Made by a program: the position numbers and the translations under genes. This document shows positions 24,709 through 33,537 of a stretch of 64,000 nt of DNA, piece after piece. The stretch spans positions 124,001 through 188,000 of the forward strand of contig NZ_JOFS01000001.1 in NCBI RefSeq assembly GCF_000719285.1, written 5' to 3'. Position 1 is the stretch's first letter; each line of letters begins with the position of its first letter. The notes beneath the pieces were generated by a model. That model was given only the letters and a program-made list of their open reading frames with translations. It was not told where the DNA came from and did not search any database. Source of the DNA: Streptomyces bicolor (GTDB lineage: Bacteria; Actinomycetota; Actinomycetes; Streptomycetales; Streptomycetaceae).

Positions 24709-26505
24709 TCAGCCGATCACCGGCAGCCGCAGCACCCCCGTGTCCTCGGGCGCGCTGACCACGGTCACCGGCTTGATCCCCCGGTTCCCGAAGTACGCGT
24801 CGTCACTCGCCGCGACCACGAACCGCAGCCGGTGCCCCTTGTCGTACCGGTGGACGATCCCCGGCAGGGTCACGGTGAAACTCCGTGTGACGTCCGGCAC
24901 CCGCACCGGTGCGACCAGCCGGTGCACGAGGGTCTGGGTGCCGTCGGGCGCGACGTCGTACAGCTTGGCGAAGAGCACGAGCTTGTCGGCGGCGTCCCCG
25001 GAGTGCTGGGTCCGCTCGGCCGTCGGGGAGACGACCTTCAGTGTGGCCCGGGCCGCCCCCACCACGTCGGTGGTACGTGCGAGCGGCTCGCTGGTCCAGC
25101 CGAGGTAGGTGCCCTTGGTGTCGTGGGGCGCGGGGTCCGGGAGGCCGATGACCCCGGCCAGCGAGCTCTCCGAATGGCTCGTCGGGATGAGCCAGTTGGT
25201 GTAGGTACGGCTGCCGCGCGCCACCTTCCCGCGATCGTCGACGAGTTTGCCGTCGCCGGAGAGGTAGAGCGTCCTGGTGAGCCCGGGGACGCGGTCGGCG
25301 GTCGCGTAGGTGCCGTCGGGGTCGGCGATCCAGTCACGGTAGTAGGCGAAGGCCGGCCCGGTGTCGACGTTCCGCTTCCACAGGTACCGGTCGAACCAGG
25401 CGAGGATACGGCGGCCGACGTAGCTGGTCTCCAAGTTGCCCTGGGCCAGGTTGAGTTCGCCGGTGGCCGGGTCGGTGAGGCCGCCGCTGTGACCCCAGGA
25501 CTGCCAGATCATCTTCGCCGGCGTTCCCTGGGCCTTGAGCGTCTTGTACGTCGCCGTCGCCTCGTTGAGGTTGAAGAGGCTGTCGGCCTGGCCCTGGACG
25601 AGGAGCGTCGGTGCTTTGACACGCTTCAGGTACGACACCGGGGACACGCTGTGCGCGTAGTCGAGCAGTTCGGCCGTCCGCTTCGCGGGATAGCGGCCGG
25701 AGTTGAGGGTGCGGATCGTGTCGCAGGCCTTGGTGACGAAGTGCAGGCAGGCGAGGGAGTTGATGCGGGACGGGTCGAGGTTCGGCTCCAGCAGGGGCTG
25801 GCCCTCGCCGATGAGGTAGAAGCCGTTGGCCCACTGCCACTTGAAGGCGCCGGGCACGCTGCCGCTGCCGACGGCGTTGTTCGGGTCGAGGGAGTAGGCG
25901 AGGTCGTTCCAGGTGATCATCGGTACCAGCGCGTCGACGCGCTGGTCGACGGCCGCGGTGGCCAGCTGGATGGCGCCGCCGTAGGAGCCGCCCGCCATGC
26001 CGACACGCGGGTCGCCGGGGGCGTCGAGGGTGACGAAGTCGGCCTTGGTGCCGTCGTCGGCGGCAGGGCCGCCGCCCAGGAAGTCGATCAGCCGTGAAGC
26101 GGCGACGCCGTCGATGGTGGGGTCGTCAAGCGAGATCAGACAGCCGGACCTGCCGAAGCCGAGCCCGGAGTAGACGAGGGAGACATAGCCGCGCTGGGCG
26201 AAGGCCTTGCCTACGGCGTCGGTCGAGCCGTCGGACTTGCTGCCGCCGAAGCCGTTGGTGGCGAGGACGGCGGGAGCCGGGTGGGCGCGGTCGACGCCCG
26301 CCGGGCGGTACAGGTCGGCGTCCACGGTGCAGGTGCGGCCGCCTGCCTGGACGGTGAACTTCAGTGCCGTGACGGTGTACTGGCCGGCCGCGGTGGCGGT
26401 CGGCGCGGTGAGGGTGAGGGTGAGGGGTGCGGTGAGCGTGGCGCCGAGGACTAGGGCGAGTCGGGCCAGGACAGGCCCTGGGGATCTGGGCACACGACGG
26501 GACAC
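24709..26505 (-). CDS. Secreted CocE/NonD family alpha/beta hydrolase
   Basis: 598-residue exported hydrolase. The signal peptide runs to about residue 40 (LARLALVLGATLTAPLTLTL, then TATAAG). The alpha/beta hydrolase domain has nucleophile GGSYGGAIQ (about 177), Asp in QGQADSLFN (about 315) and His in SWGHSGG (about 345); a C-terminal galactose-binding-like beta domain follows from about 410. The family includes X-Pro dipeptidyl peptidases, cocaine esterase and glutaryl-acylases. GTG 26505 was chosen because GGAGG lies 5 bases upstream; GTG 26517 is also in frame. A TTAC-N6-GTAA inverted repeat sits about 30 bases before the start. Confidence 0.88.
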   Translation of the reverse strand: MSRRVPRSPGPVLARLALVLGATLTAPLTLTLTAPTATAAGQYTVTALKFTVQAGGRTCTVDADLYRPAGVDRAHPAPAVLATNGFGGSKSDGSTDAVGKAFAQRGYVSLVYSGLGFGRSGCLISLDDPTIDGVAASRLIDFLGGGPAADDGTKADFVTLDAPGDPRVGMAGGSYGGAIQLATAAVDQRVDALVPMITWNDLAYSLDPNNAVGSGSVPGAFKWQWANGFYLIGEGQPLLEPNLDPSRINSLACLHFVTKACDTIRTLNSGRYPAKRTAELLDYAHSVSPVSYLKRVKAPTLLVQGQADSLFNLNEATATYKTLKAQGTPAKMIWQSWGHSGGLTDPATGELNLAQGNLETSYVGRRILAWFDRYLWKRNVDTGPAFAYYRDWIADPDGTYATADRVPGLTRTLYLSGDGKLVDDRGKVARGSRTYTNWLIPTSHSESSLAGVIGLPDPAPHDTKGTYLGWTSEPLARTTDVVGAARATLKVVSPTAERTQHSGDAADKLVLFAKLYDVAPDGTQTLVHRLVAPVRVPDVTRSFTVTLPGIVHRYDKGHRLRFVVAASDDAYFGNRGIKPVTVVSAPEDTGVLRLPVIG

Positions 26506-26534
26506 TGAGACCTCCACACTGAGGACAGCCCTGC

Positions 26535-26548
26535 TTACCAGCCAGTAA
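26535..26548. promoter_or_regulatory. TTAC-N6-GTAA inverted repeat (TetR-type operator candidate)
   Basis: TTACCAGCCAGTAA, within the larger perfect arms GCTTAC and GTAAGC (26533-26550), 30 bases upstream of the secreted hydrolase start. Read on the other strand it is TTACTGGCTGGTAA, close to sites before hcd (59245-59258) and ccr (62942-62955). Confidence 0.6.
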
Positions 26549-26570
26549 GCACTGGCCGGTTGTCATGGTG

Positions 26571-26582
26571 TGACACGTGTCA
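26571..26582. promoter_or_regulatory. 12-bp perfect palindrome TGACACGTGTCA
   Basis: A complete 12-base palindrome 66 bases upstream of the hydrolase start, 20 bases from the TTAC-N6-GTAA repeat. It could be a second operator, or overlap the -35 region. No known regulator can be named from it. Confidence 0.4.
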
Positions 26583-26636
26583 GACCAGGTCAATCAGCGT
26601 GCCGAAGGTTGTTGACGGAGATTCAGTGAAGAGCGG

Positions 26637-27560
26637 TCAGACCAGCGCGGGCTCGTCGAGGGTCAACGTCCCCGCGTCGGCGTCGAGTACGGCGCTCACC
26701 CCGAAGGGGATCGTCAGCGCCCCTTCACCGTGCCCGAACCCGAACTGCTCCACAACGGGCACTCGGAGGCCACCGAGCCGGTCGAGGAGCAGCGCACGCA
26801 CCCGCTCGTACGGCTCGCACTCCTGCCACGAGCCGAGCAGCACGCCGCGCACGCCGTCGAGGAAGCCGGCGCGCAGGAGTTGGGTGAGGTAGCGGTCGAG
26901 CCGGTACGTCTCCTCGCCCACGTCCTCCAGGCACAGCAGGCCGCCGCGCGCGGAGGTTCGGGCGTGCGGGGTGCCCCGCTCGGCGGCGAGCAGGCAGAGA
27001 CAGCCGCCGAGGGTGACGCCCCGTGCCCGGCCCGGGACCAGTGCGGAGCCGGTGGAGGCGATCGTGCGCACCGACTCGGGGTCGAACAGGGTGGCCCTCA
27101 GATGCTCCTGTGCCCGCGTGTTCTTGACGAAGTCGACGCCCGCCGCCATCGGCCCGTGGAGCGTGGCCAGGCCCAGCCTGGTGGCGAACGCCTCGTGCAG
27201 CACGGTGATGTCGCTGAAGCCGACGAACACCTTCGGTCCGGCCGCGCGCATCGCGTCCCAGTCGAGCAGGTCCACGAAGCGCTGTGTCCCGTACCCGCCC
27301 CGAGCGCACAGCACAGCATCTACGGACGGATCGCACCAGGCGCCCTGGAGATCGGCGGCGCGCTGCGCGTCGGTGCCCGCGAGGTAGCCGAACTCGCCGT
27401 GCCGGTCGAGCACATGGGGCGCCACCACCGGGTCGAGATCCCAGCCGCGCAGCACGTCGAGCCCGGCCTGGAGCCGCTCCTCGGGCACGGGCCCGCTGGG
27501 CGCGACGACGGCCACGCGGGCGCCGGGGGCGAGTCGCGGCGGCCGTACGAGCGTGTTCAC
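26637..27560 (-). CDS. LD-carboxypeptidase (LdcA/YkfA, peptidase S66)
   Basis: 307-residue S66 peptidase, which removes the terminal D-Ala from murein tetrapeptides. The nucleophile Ser is in VGFSDITVLHEA (about 115), with Glu in CLEDVGEETYRLDRYL (about 211) and His in FGFGHGEGAL (about 280); ARGGYGTQRF is the substrate-loop motif. No signal peptide is seen, so it acts in the cytoplasm on imported peptides. GTG 27560 overlaps the S9 peptidase stop (GTGA). It is the last gene of a minus-strand peptide-degradation set with M55, M20 and S9 peptidases, comparable to ykfA of Bacillus. Confidence 0.92.
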   Translation of the reverse strand: MNTLVRPPRLAPGARVAVVAPSGPVPEERLQAGLDVLRGWDLDPVVAPHVLDRHGEFGYLAGTDAQRAADLQGAWCDPSVDAVLCARGGYGTQRFVDLLDWDAMRAAGPKVFVGFSDITVLHEAFATRLGLATLHGPMAAGVDFVKNTRAQEHLRATLFDPESVRTIASTGSALVPGRARGVTLGGCLCLLAAERGTPHARTSARGGLLCLEDVGEETYRLDRYLTQLLRAGFLDGVRGVLLGSWQECEPYERVRALLLDRLGGLRVPVVEQFGFGHGEGALTIPFGVSAVLDADAGTLTLDEPALV

Positions 27561-29509
27561 TTGGCTAGCTCCAGCTTCGGGATCCCGGACGCGTTCAGCC
27601 CGAAGACCTGGGCGTACAGGGAGAGTTCGGACTCCAGAGCGCGGATCACCGTCTCCGCCCGCCGGAACCCGTGGCCCTCCCCCTCGAAGGCGATGTAGGC
27701 GTGCGGCACCCCGCGCCCCGCCATCCGGGCCAGGAACCGCTCGCACTGCGCGGGCGGGCAGATCACGTCGTCCAGGCCCTGGAGCAGCAGGAAGGGCACG
27801 TTGACGCGGTCGGCGTGGGCCGTGGGCGAGCGCTCCGCGTACCGTCCGGGTACCTCCGCGAGCGGTCCCACGAGGGTCTCCAGGTACCGGGACTCGAAGT
27901 CGTGCGTTTCTCCCGTCCCCCAGCCCTCCAGGTCGAGGATCGGGTAGAGGATCGTGCCGCAGGCGTAGACGTCGGTCGTGGTCAGCGACGCGGCCGCGGT
28001 CCAACCGCCCGCGCTGCCGCCCCGGATGGCGAGCCGTTCGCGGTCGGCGGTGCCCTCGTCGGCGAGGGCGAGCGCGACGGCCGCACAGTCCTCGACGTCG
28101 ACCACGCCCCACTGCTCGCGCAGCCGGTTGCGGTACTCCCGCCCGTATCCGCTGGAGCCGCCGTAGTTGACCTCGGCGACACCGATGCCGCGCGAGGTGA
28201 AGTAGGCGATGGCCAGGTCGAGCACCAGGGGCGCCCGGTCGGTGGGGCCGCCGTGCGCCCACACGACGTACGGCGGCGGGGTGTCGCGGGGGGCTGTGCA
28301 ACCGGGGTTGTGGGGCGGGTAGATGTGCGCGTGGACATCGTCTCCGGCGGGGCCGGTGAAGGTGCGGATCTGCGGTTCGGGGTAGTAGGCAGGGTCCACG
28401 GCGTCGTCGTGCGCGGCCCCGATCACCCGGGACCGGCCGGTCCGCGTGTCCAACTCGACCACCTCGTAGGCGCTGCGCGGACTGGCGCCGACGGACACCA
28501 CGCGCTCCCCGCTCACCGCGAGCGTGGGCGCGAACTCGGTCCAGGGGCCGGCCGCGTCGACGATCTCGCCGGTCTCGGGGTCCAGTATCCCGAGAGCGGT
28601 CGAGCCACGGCCGTGCACGACGGCGACGAGCCCGCTCTCCAGCGGGGCGAACCAGCGCAGGCCGAGCTTCCACAGCGGTCCGCCGAACTCCTCCTCGCGC
28701 CGGCAGAGCGGTCGGCCGTCACGGTGGAGGTTCCACCAGCCGCCACGGTCGCTCGTGTACAGCAGCCGGCCGTCGGCCGCCCAGTCCACCTGGGCGATCG
28801 ACTCCTCCGAGCCCCCGGCGACGGTCCGCGGTCCGCCGAGCGCGCCGTCCGCGCCGACGTCGGCGACCAGCAACTCCGTACCGTCCCACGGCATGCGCGG
28901 ATGGTCCCAGGCGAGCCACGCCGCGCGCCGCCCGTCGGGTGAGATCCGCGGGCCGGTGACGAACCGGTGCCGGTCGTCGGTGAGTTCTCGTACGGCGCCC
29001 CGGTCCTCCGCCGCCGAGCCGTCCAGCGGGACGGCGGCCAGGACACGCCGTACATCGGTGGGCCCGTCCCCCGTGAACTCCTCCAGCACGCACCACACTT
29101 CACCGAGCCCGAGTCGCACCTGCGGCTCCACCCAGCGCCGCCCACCGCCCACCGCGGACACGGGAGTGAGCGGACGCGGCTCGCCGCCCTCCTCGTACCG
29201 GTAGAGCCGCTGGTCGGCGAAGTCGACGAAGACGACGAGCCACCGGCCGTCGACCACCGCTCCGGCCCACGGCTGCCCGCCGTACTCGACGACCCGGCTG
29301 CGCACGTTCCACGGCGCGGGCAGTACCGCCTCCTCGTGCCCGTCGGCCCGCCGCCGCACCAGCGTGCGCCGCCCGCCCTCCGTGGGCCGGGGCTCGGTCC
29401 ACCACGCCTCGTCGCCGACGAAGCCCACGTACTCGGGGCGCCCCTCGTGCGATGCGGCGAGGGCCGCGTCGATGGGCGAGGGCCAGGAACCGTACGCCAG
29501 CGTCCGCAC
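27557..29509 (-). CDS. S9 family prolyl oligopeptidase-like peptidase
   Basis: 650-residue cytoplasmic S9 peptidase. The N-terminal part (about 40-390) is a beta-propeller with repeated blade motifs such as RISPDGRRAAWLAWD and WAADGRLLYTSDR; the C-terminal hydrolase domain has Ser in RGGSAGGWTA (about 500), Asp in QGLDDVICPP (about 583) and His in EGEGHGFR (about 618). It probably cleaves short peptides. The GTG start at 29509 has GGGGGAGA 5 bases upstream; longer open frame upstream overlaps the M20 gene. 17 bases separate it from M20, and GTGA overlap links it to the LD-carboxypeptidase. Confidence 0.92.
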   Translation of the reverse strand: MRTLAYGSWPSPIDAALAASHEGRPEYVGFVGDEAWWTEPRPTEGGRRTLVRRRADGHEEAVLPAPWNVRSRVVEYGGQPWAGAVVDGRWLVVFVDFADQRLYRYEEGGEPRPLTPVSAVGGGRRWVEPQVRLGLGEVWCVLEEFTGDGPTDVRRVLAAVPLDGSAAEDRGAVRELTDDRHRFVTGPRISPDGRRAAWLAWDHPRMPWDGTELLVADVGADGALGGPRTVAGGSEESIAQVDWAADGRLLYTSDRGGWWNLHRDGRPLCRREEEFGGPLWKLGLRWFAPLESGLVAVVHGRGSTALGILDPETGEIVDAAGPWTEFAPTLAVSGERVVSVGASPRSAYEVVELDTRTGRSRVIGAAHDDAVDPAYYPEPQIRTFTGPAGDDVHAHIYPPHNPGCTAPRDTPPPYVVWAHGGPTDRAPLVLDLAIAYFTSRGIGVAEVNYGGSSGYGREYRNRLREQWGVVDVEDCAAVALALADEGTADRERLAIRGGSAGGWTAAASLTTTDVYACGTILYPILDLEGWGTGETHDFESRYLETLVGPLAEVPGRYAERSPTAHADRVNVPFLLLQGLDDVICPPAQCERFLARMAGRGVPHAYIAFEGEGHGFRRAETVIRALESELSLYAQVFGLNASGIPKLELAK

Positions 29510-29526
29510 TGTCTCCCCCAACTCTG

Positions 29527-30831
29527 CTAGGCCGCGCGCAGAAAACGGTCGAGAACGCGGACGCCGAAGTGCAGCGCCTCGACCGGCACGCGCTCGTCGA
29601 CGCCGTGGAACATGGCCCCGTAGTCGTAGCCCTCCGGCAGCCTCAGCGGAGAGAAGCCGTAGCCGGTGATGCCGAGCCGGGAGAACTGCTTGGCGTCCGT
29701 GCCACCGGGCATGCAGTACGGCACCACGTGCCCCTCGGGCGCGAACTCCTCGACGGCGGCGCGCATCCGGGCGTACGTCGGCGAGTCCACGGGCGACTGG
29801 AGGGCCACCTCGTGGTGGTGGAACTCCCACTCCACGTCCGGCCCGGTGAGCTCGTCGATGGTCGCGCGGAACTCGTCCTCGAAGCCGGGGAGATACCGGC
29901 CGTCGACGTACGCCAAGGCCTCCCCCGGGATGACGTTGAGCTTGTACCCGGCTTCCAGCATGGTCGGGTTGGCGCTGTTGCGGACGGTTGCCTCGACGAG
30001 CCTGGCCGCCGGGCCGAGCTTCTCCAGCAGGCCGTCCACGTCGTCCAGGTCCGCGTCGAGGCCGTACAGCGCGGCGAGTTCGGTGAGGGCGGCGCGGACC
30101 GTCGGGGTCAGCCGCAGCGGCCACTCGTGGGCGCCGATCCGGGTGACGGCCGCGGCGAGGCGGGTCACCGCGTTCTCCCGGTTGGGCCGGGAGCCGTGCG
30201 CGGCCCTCCCGCGTGCCGTGAGCTTGAGCCAGCCGGTGCCGCGTTCCCCGGCCGCGAGCGGGTAGATCTGCCGCCCGCCGCCGTCGTGGAAGGTGAAGGC
30301 GCCGGACTCGCTGATGCCCTCGGTACAGCCCTCGAACAGCCCGGCATGCCGATCGGCGAGGAATCCGGAGCCGTCCTCGGCGCTGGCCTCCTCGTCGGCG
30401 GTGAACGCGATCACGACGTCACGGCGGGGCCGTACGCCCTCGCGGGCCCAGGCCCGGACGACGGCGAGGATCATCGCGTCCATGTTCTTCATGTCGACCG
30501 CGCCCCGCCCCCACACGACGCCGTCGCGGATCTCCCCGGAGAAGGGATGCACGCTCCACTCGTCGGCCTGCGCGGGCACCACGTCCAGGTGACCGTGGAC
30601 GAGCAGCGCGTCGGCCGACGGGTCGGTGCCCTCGATGCGCGCGACGACGTTCGTACGGCCCTTGGTGCGCTCCAGCAGGGTGGGTTCCAGGCCCGCCTCG
30701 GCCAGCCGCGCGGCGGCGTACTCGGCGGCCGGGCGCTCCTGGCAGTCGCCGCCGCCCCGGTTTGTCGTGTCGATGCGGATGAGGTCGGAGGTGAACGTCA
30801 CGACCTCGTCCAGTGCCTGCCCGTCAGCCAT
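29527..30831 (-). CDS. M20/M25/M40 family metallopeptidase
   Basis: 434-residue zinc peptidase of the ArgE/DapE/CPG2 type. Metal and catalytic residues: HGHLDVVP (about 79), GRGAVDMKN (Asp about 113), ADEEASAEDG (Glu pair about 147) and a final His in MFHGVDERV (about 406). The dimerisation lid domain lies at about 190-310 (GRAAHGSRP). It would hydrolyse dipeptides or acyl-amino acids in the cytoplasm. GGAGGAG lies about 8 bases before ATG 30831, whose first 8 bases overlap the end of the M55 gene. Part of the peptide-use operon. Confidence 0.92.
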   Translation of the reverse strand: MADGQALDEVVTFTSDLIRIDTTNRGGGDCQERPAAEYAAARLAEAGLEPTLLERTKGRTNVVARIEGTDPSADALLVHGHLDVVPAQADEWSVHPFSGEIRDGVVWGRGAVDMKNMDAMILAVVRAWAREGVRPRRDVVIAFTADEEASAEDGSGFLADRHAGLFEGCTEGISESGAFTFHDGGGRQIYPLAAGERGTGWLKLTARGRAAHGSRPNRENAVTRLAAAVTRIGAHEWPLRLTPTVRAALTELAALYGLDADLDDVDGLLEKLGPAARLVEATVRNSANPTMLEAGYKLNVIPGEALAYVDGRYLPGFEDEFRATIDELTGPDVEWEFHHHEVALQSPVDSPTYARMRAAVEEFAPEGHVVPYCMPGGTDAKQFSRLGITGYGFSPLRLPEGYDYGAMFHGVDERVPVEALHFGVRVLDRFLRAA

Positions 30832-31657
30832 ACTGCTCCTCCACCGCGGCCGAGGCGATCGTGGTGACCGCCTTGAAGGTACGGATTCCCTCGTACATGC
30901 GCTCGCTGGTGTACGCCACCTTGCGCTCGCCGATCCGTTCGACGCCGGGGACCACGGTGGCGGCCATCGCGAGGTGCTCGGCGTCGAACTCGACAGCGAT
31001 CGTGAACGGGCCGACGCTCACCGGCTCCTGACGGACCGCCAGCGCGGCCGCCTCCTTGGCCGCGGCGCGGATGTCGGCCGCGGTCCTGGCCGGCGTACGG
31101 CACACGGCGGCGTACCGCGAGACATGGTCCTTGACGGCGACCTTCAGGGCCTCGGGCGCGTACCCGAGCGCGTCCTCGCAGGCCTCGTCGTCGCCGGTGA
31201 CGAGGACGACGGGGACGCCGTACTCGGCGACGACGTGCGCGTTGAGCAGTCCCTCGCTGGCCCGTACGTCGTTCAGCCACACCCCGGTGATCTGGTTCGC
31301 GAGGTAGGTGTGGGCGAGGACACCCGCCATGCCTGCGCCCGCGTGGTAGCCGACGAAGGCGATGCCGTCCACGTCACCGTGCTGCACACCCTCGACCATG
31401 GACAGGGCCTTGTGCCGGCCGGTGAGCATCTCCGCCCGTTCGTCGAGCCGTTCGAGCAGCAGATTGCGCATGCTCCAGTGGGCCTCGTTGATGACGACGG
31501 AGTCGGCGCCGCCGTCGTAGAAGCCCAGCACGGCGGCGTTGACATCCGAGGTGAACATCCCCCGGCACCGCTCCCACTGGGGCGTCCCCGGCAGCACGTC
31601 CCCCGGCCAGGTCACGCCGGTGGCGCCCTCCATGTCGGCGCTGATGAGGATCTTCAT
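30824..31657 (-). CDS. M55 family D-aminopeptidase (DppA-like)
   Basis: 277-residue M55 peptidase: ISADMEGATGV at the N terminus gives the Asp/Glu zinc ligands, followed by INEAHWSMRNLL (His about 59) and GYHAGAGMAG (His about 104), and SEGLLNAHVVAEYG. The family type is DppA of Bacillus, a decameric D-amino-acid-specific aminopeptidase (D-Ala-D-Ala, D-Ala-Gly-Gly). In Bacillus dppA leads the dpp operon with a dipeptide transporter and murein-peptide genes, and here too it follows a dipeptide-type permease. It is preceded by a 113-base gap containing a very short GTGA-coupled frame. Confidence 0.92.
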   Translation of the reverse strand: MKILISADMEGATGVTWPGDVLPGTPQWERCRGMFTSDVNAAVLGFYDGGADSVVINEAHWSMRNLLLERLDERAEMLTGRHKALSMVEGVQHGDVDGIAFVGYHAGAGMAGVLAHTYLANQITGVWLNDVRASEGLLNAHVVAEYGVPVVLVTGDDEACEDALGYAPEALKVAVKDHVSRYAAVCRTPARTAADIRAAAKEAAALAVRQEPVSVGPFTIAVEFDAEHLAMAATVVPGVERIGERKVAYTSERMYEGIRTFKAVTTIASAAVEEQYG

Positions 31658-31663
31658 GTCGCT

Positions 31664-31774
31664 TCACGTTACGCGCCTGTGGGAGAACTTCCTACGACGC
31701 GGCGAGAGGTCGAGCAGCTGCCTGCCGAGGGATTGGCCTGTTCCAGGCACGCCGACCCGCACGCCGACGGTCAC
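31664..31774 (-). pseudogene. 36-codon GTGA-coupled micro-ORF, possible scar of a deleted ABC ATPase gene
   Basis: A GTG overlapping the permease stop (GTGA at 31771-31774) opens a frame VTVGVRVGVPGTGQSLGRQ continuing to a stop at 31664. Start-stop overlap is how the next subunit would normally begin, and DppD/F-type ATPase genes usually follow DppBC. The peptide itself has no Walker motif and matches nothing I know, so it may be a fusion of the first and last codons of a lost gene, or chance. Low certainty. Confidence 0.3.
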
Positions 31775-33531
31775 CCGCGGGCCCGGCTCCGTCCCGATGC
31801 CGTGCCGGACATGGCGAGGACGGAGAGCAGGACCAGTGCGCAGGCCGGGCCGAGTACGGTCCAGGGCGCCAGTTCCACATACGGCTGGTTCTCCGACAGC
31901 AGGCGGCCCCATTCCGCGGTGGGCGGTTGCTCGCCCAGACCGAGGAAGCCGAGGGAGGCCAGGACGAGGACCGTGGTCGGCAGGCGCAGGAGCGCGTTGC
32001 GCAGGACGCCGGGCAGTACGGCCGGCAGCAGGTGATGGCGGAGCAGATAGCCCGGGCCGGCACCGAACGAGAGGGACGCGAGCATGTGGCCGCTGGCCCG
32101 TTCCTGTTCGAGCAGGGCCGCGGCCTGGGCGGCGTAGGGGGTCCAGCCGACCAGGCAGACCGCCAGCGCGGCGCCCCAGGCCGACGGGCCGGTCACGGCG
32201 GTGGTCAGCAGTCCGGCGAGCACCGCCGGCATCGTCGACACCACTTCCGTGAGCCCGGCACCGACCTGTGCCGCCATGCCGAGCAACAGCCCGGTGACGG
32301 TGCAGACCGCGGTCACCGCGAGGGCCACGCCCACCGTGCGCAGCGCCCCGTGGCCGAGGCGGGCCAGCAGATCGCGGCCGAGCGCGTCCGTGCCCAGCGG
32401 GTGTGCGGCCGAGGGCGGGAGCAGCCGGGCCGCGGTGTCCACGTGCAGTGGATCGCGCAGCAGTCCGGCGACGACCAGTGCGAGCAGGGCGAGGGCGCAG
32501 GCTGCGGCGGCCCAGCGGGTGGAGCGCCCTCGTGGGAGGGCGGGCGGATGCAGGGCGGGCAGGGCCCCGTCCCGCAGGGCCGGGCCGAGCAGCGCGCGAC
32601 GCAGGGCCTGGAGGAGCAGGCCGGCGGCGGTGCCGAGCAGGACCAGGACCAAGGTCGCGGTCTGCAGGGGCGGGAGATCCTGGGCGATGGCGGCGTCCAG
32701 GGCGAGGCGGCCGAGCCCGGGAATGTTGAAGATCTTCTCCACCGCGACGGCGCCCCCGACCAGGGCCACCACGGTCGGCAGGAGTTGCGGGAGCACACCG
32801 GCCAGCGTGCGCCGCAGCGCGTGCCGGGCGACATGGTTGGGTGCGAAGCCGTAGGCGTGCCAGGTCCGGGCCCACGGCTCGTTGAAGGCGGCGGGCAGCG
32901 ACTGGTCGAGCAGACCGCCGATCATCGCCCCGGAGGGGACACCGAGGGCGAGCGAGGGCAGCACCATCGACGGCGGCCCCTCCCACCCACTGGACGGGAA
33001 CCAGCCCAGCCACACCCCGCACACCGTGGCGAGGAGCGAGGCGAGCAGGAATTTGGGCAGCGCGGCGAGGATCGCGGCACCGGTGGCACCTCTCCCCCGG
33101 TTCAGCCGTCGCCGGGAGCCGAGATACAGGGTGCGGGCACTGACCAGTGCGGCGACCGCCACCGTGACCACGAGCGCGCCGAGCATCAGCGTGAAGGAGA
33201 CCGCGAAGGCGCTCGTCACCTGGGGCAGGACCGCTTCCCCCGACACCCAGGACGTGCCCGCGTCGCCCCGCGGCAGCCCGCCCAGCCAGTGCGCGAGATG
33301 CGCGATCGGCCCCTCGTCCAGCCCCAGTTGTCCTCGTACGGCGGCCAGTTGCGCGGGGGTCGGGTCCTGGTCGGCGGAGCGGGCCCGCAGGACCGTCAGC
33401 GCGGGGTCGTTGCCGGACAGCCAGGGCAGCATGGCCACGGCCGTCAGCAGGGAGGCTCCTGCGGTGAGGCGGCCGAGGCCCGCGCGCCACCGGGACGGAC
33501 CGGCCTCGGTACCGACCGACGTAACGCTCAT
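31771..33531 (-). CDS. Fused dipeptide/nickel-type ABC transporter permease (DppB-DppC fusion)
   Basis: 586 residues. The first half (about 1-310) is DppB-like: QGLD-type loop RGQLGLDEGP, then transmembrane segments and EAA-like loop AYGFAPNHVARHALRRTL. The second half (about 340-586) is DppC-like: HPLGTDALGRDLLARL and its own EAA-like loop ASLSFGAGPGYLLRHHLLP. About twelve membrane segments in total. Two separate permease genes are the norm, so this is a fusion. It starts 6 bases after the substrate-binding gene. The expected ATPase subunits are absent from the window, so a partner must be supplied elsewhere or the transporter is inactive. Confidence 0.9.
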   Translation of the reverse strand: MSVTSVGTEAGPSRWRAGLGRLTAGASLLTAVAMLPWLSGNDPALTVLRARSADQDPTPAQLAAVRGQLGLDEGPIAHLAHWLGGLPRGDAGTSWVSGEAVLPQVTSAFAVSFTLMLGALVVTVAVAALVSARTLYLGSRRRLNRGRGATGAAILAALPKFLLASLLATVCGVWLGWFPSSGWEGPPSMVLPSLALGVPSGAMIGGLLDQSLPAAFNEPWARTWHAYGFAPNHVARHALRRTLAGVLPQLLPTVVALVGGAVAVEKIFNIPGLGRLALDAAIAQDLPPLQTATLVLVLLGTAAGLLLQALRRALLGPALRDGALPALHPPALPRGRSTRWAAAACALALLALVVAGLLRDPLHVDTAARLLPPSAAHPLGTDALGRDLLARLGHGALRTVGVALAVTAVCTVTGLLLGMAAQVGAGLTEVVSTMPAVLAGLLTTAVTGPSAWGAALAVCLVGWTPYAAQAAALLEQERASGHMLASLSFGAGPGYLLRHHLLPAVLPGVLRNALLRLPTTVLVLASLGFLGLGEQPPTAEWGRLLSENQPYVELAPWTVLGPACALVLLSVLAMSGTASGRSRARG

Positions 33532-33537
33532 CGGCCG

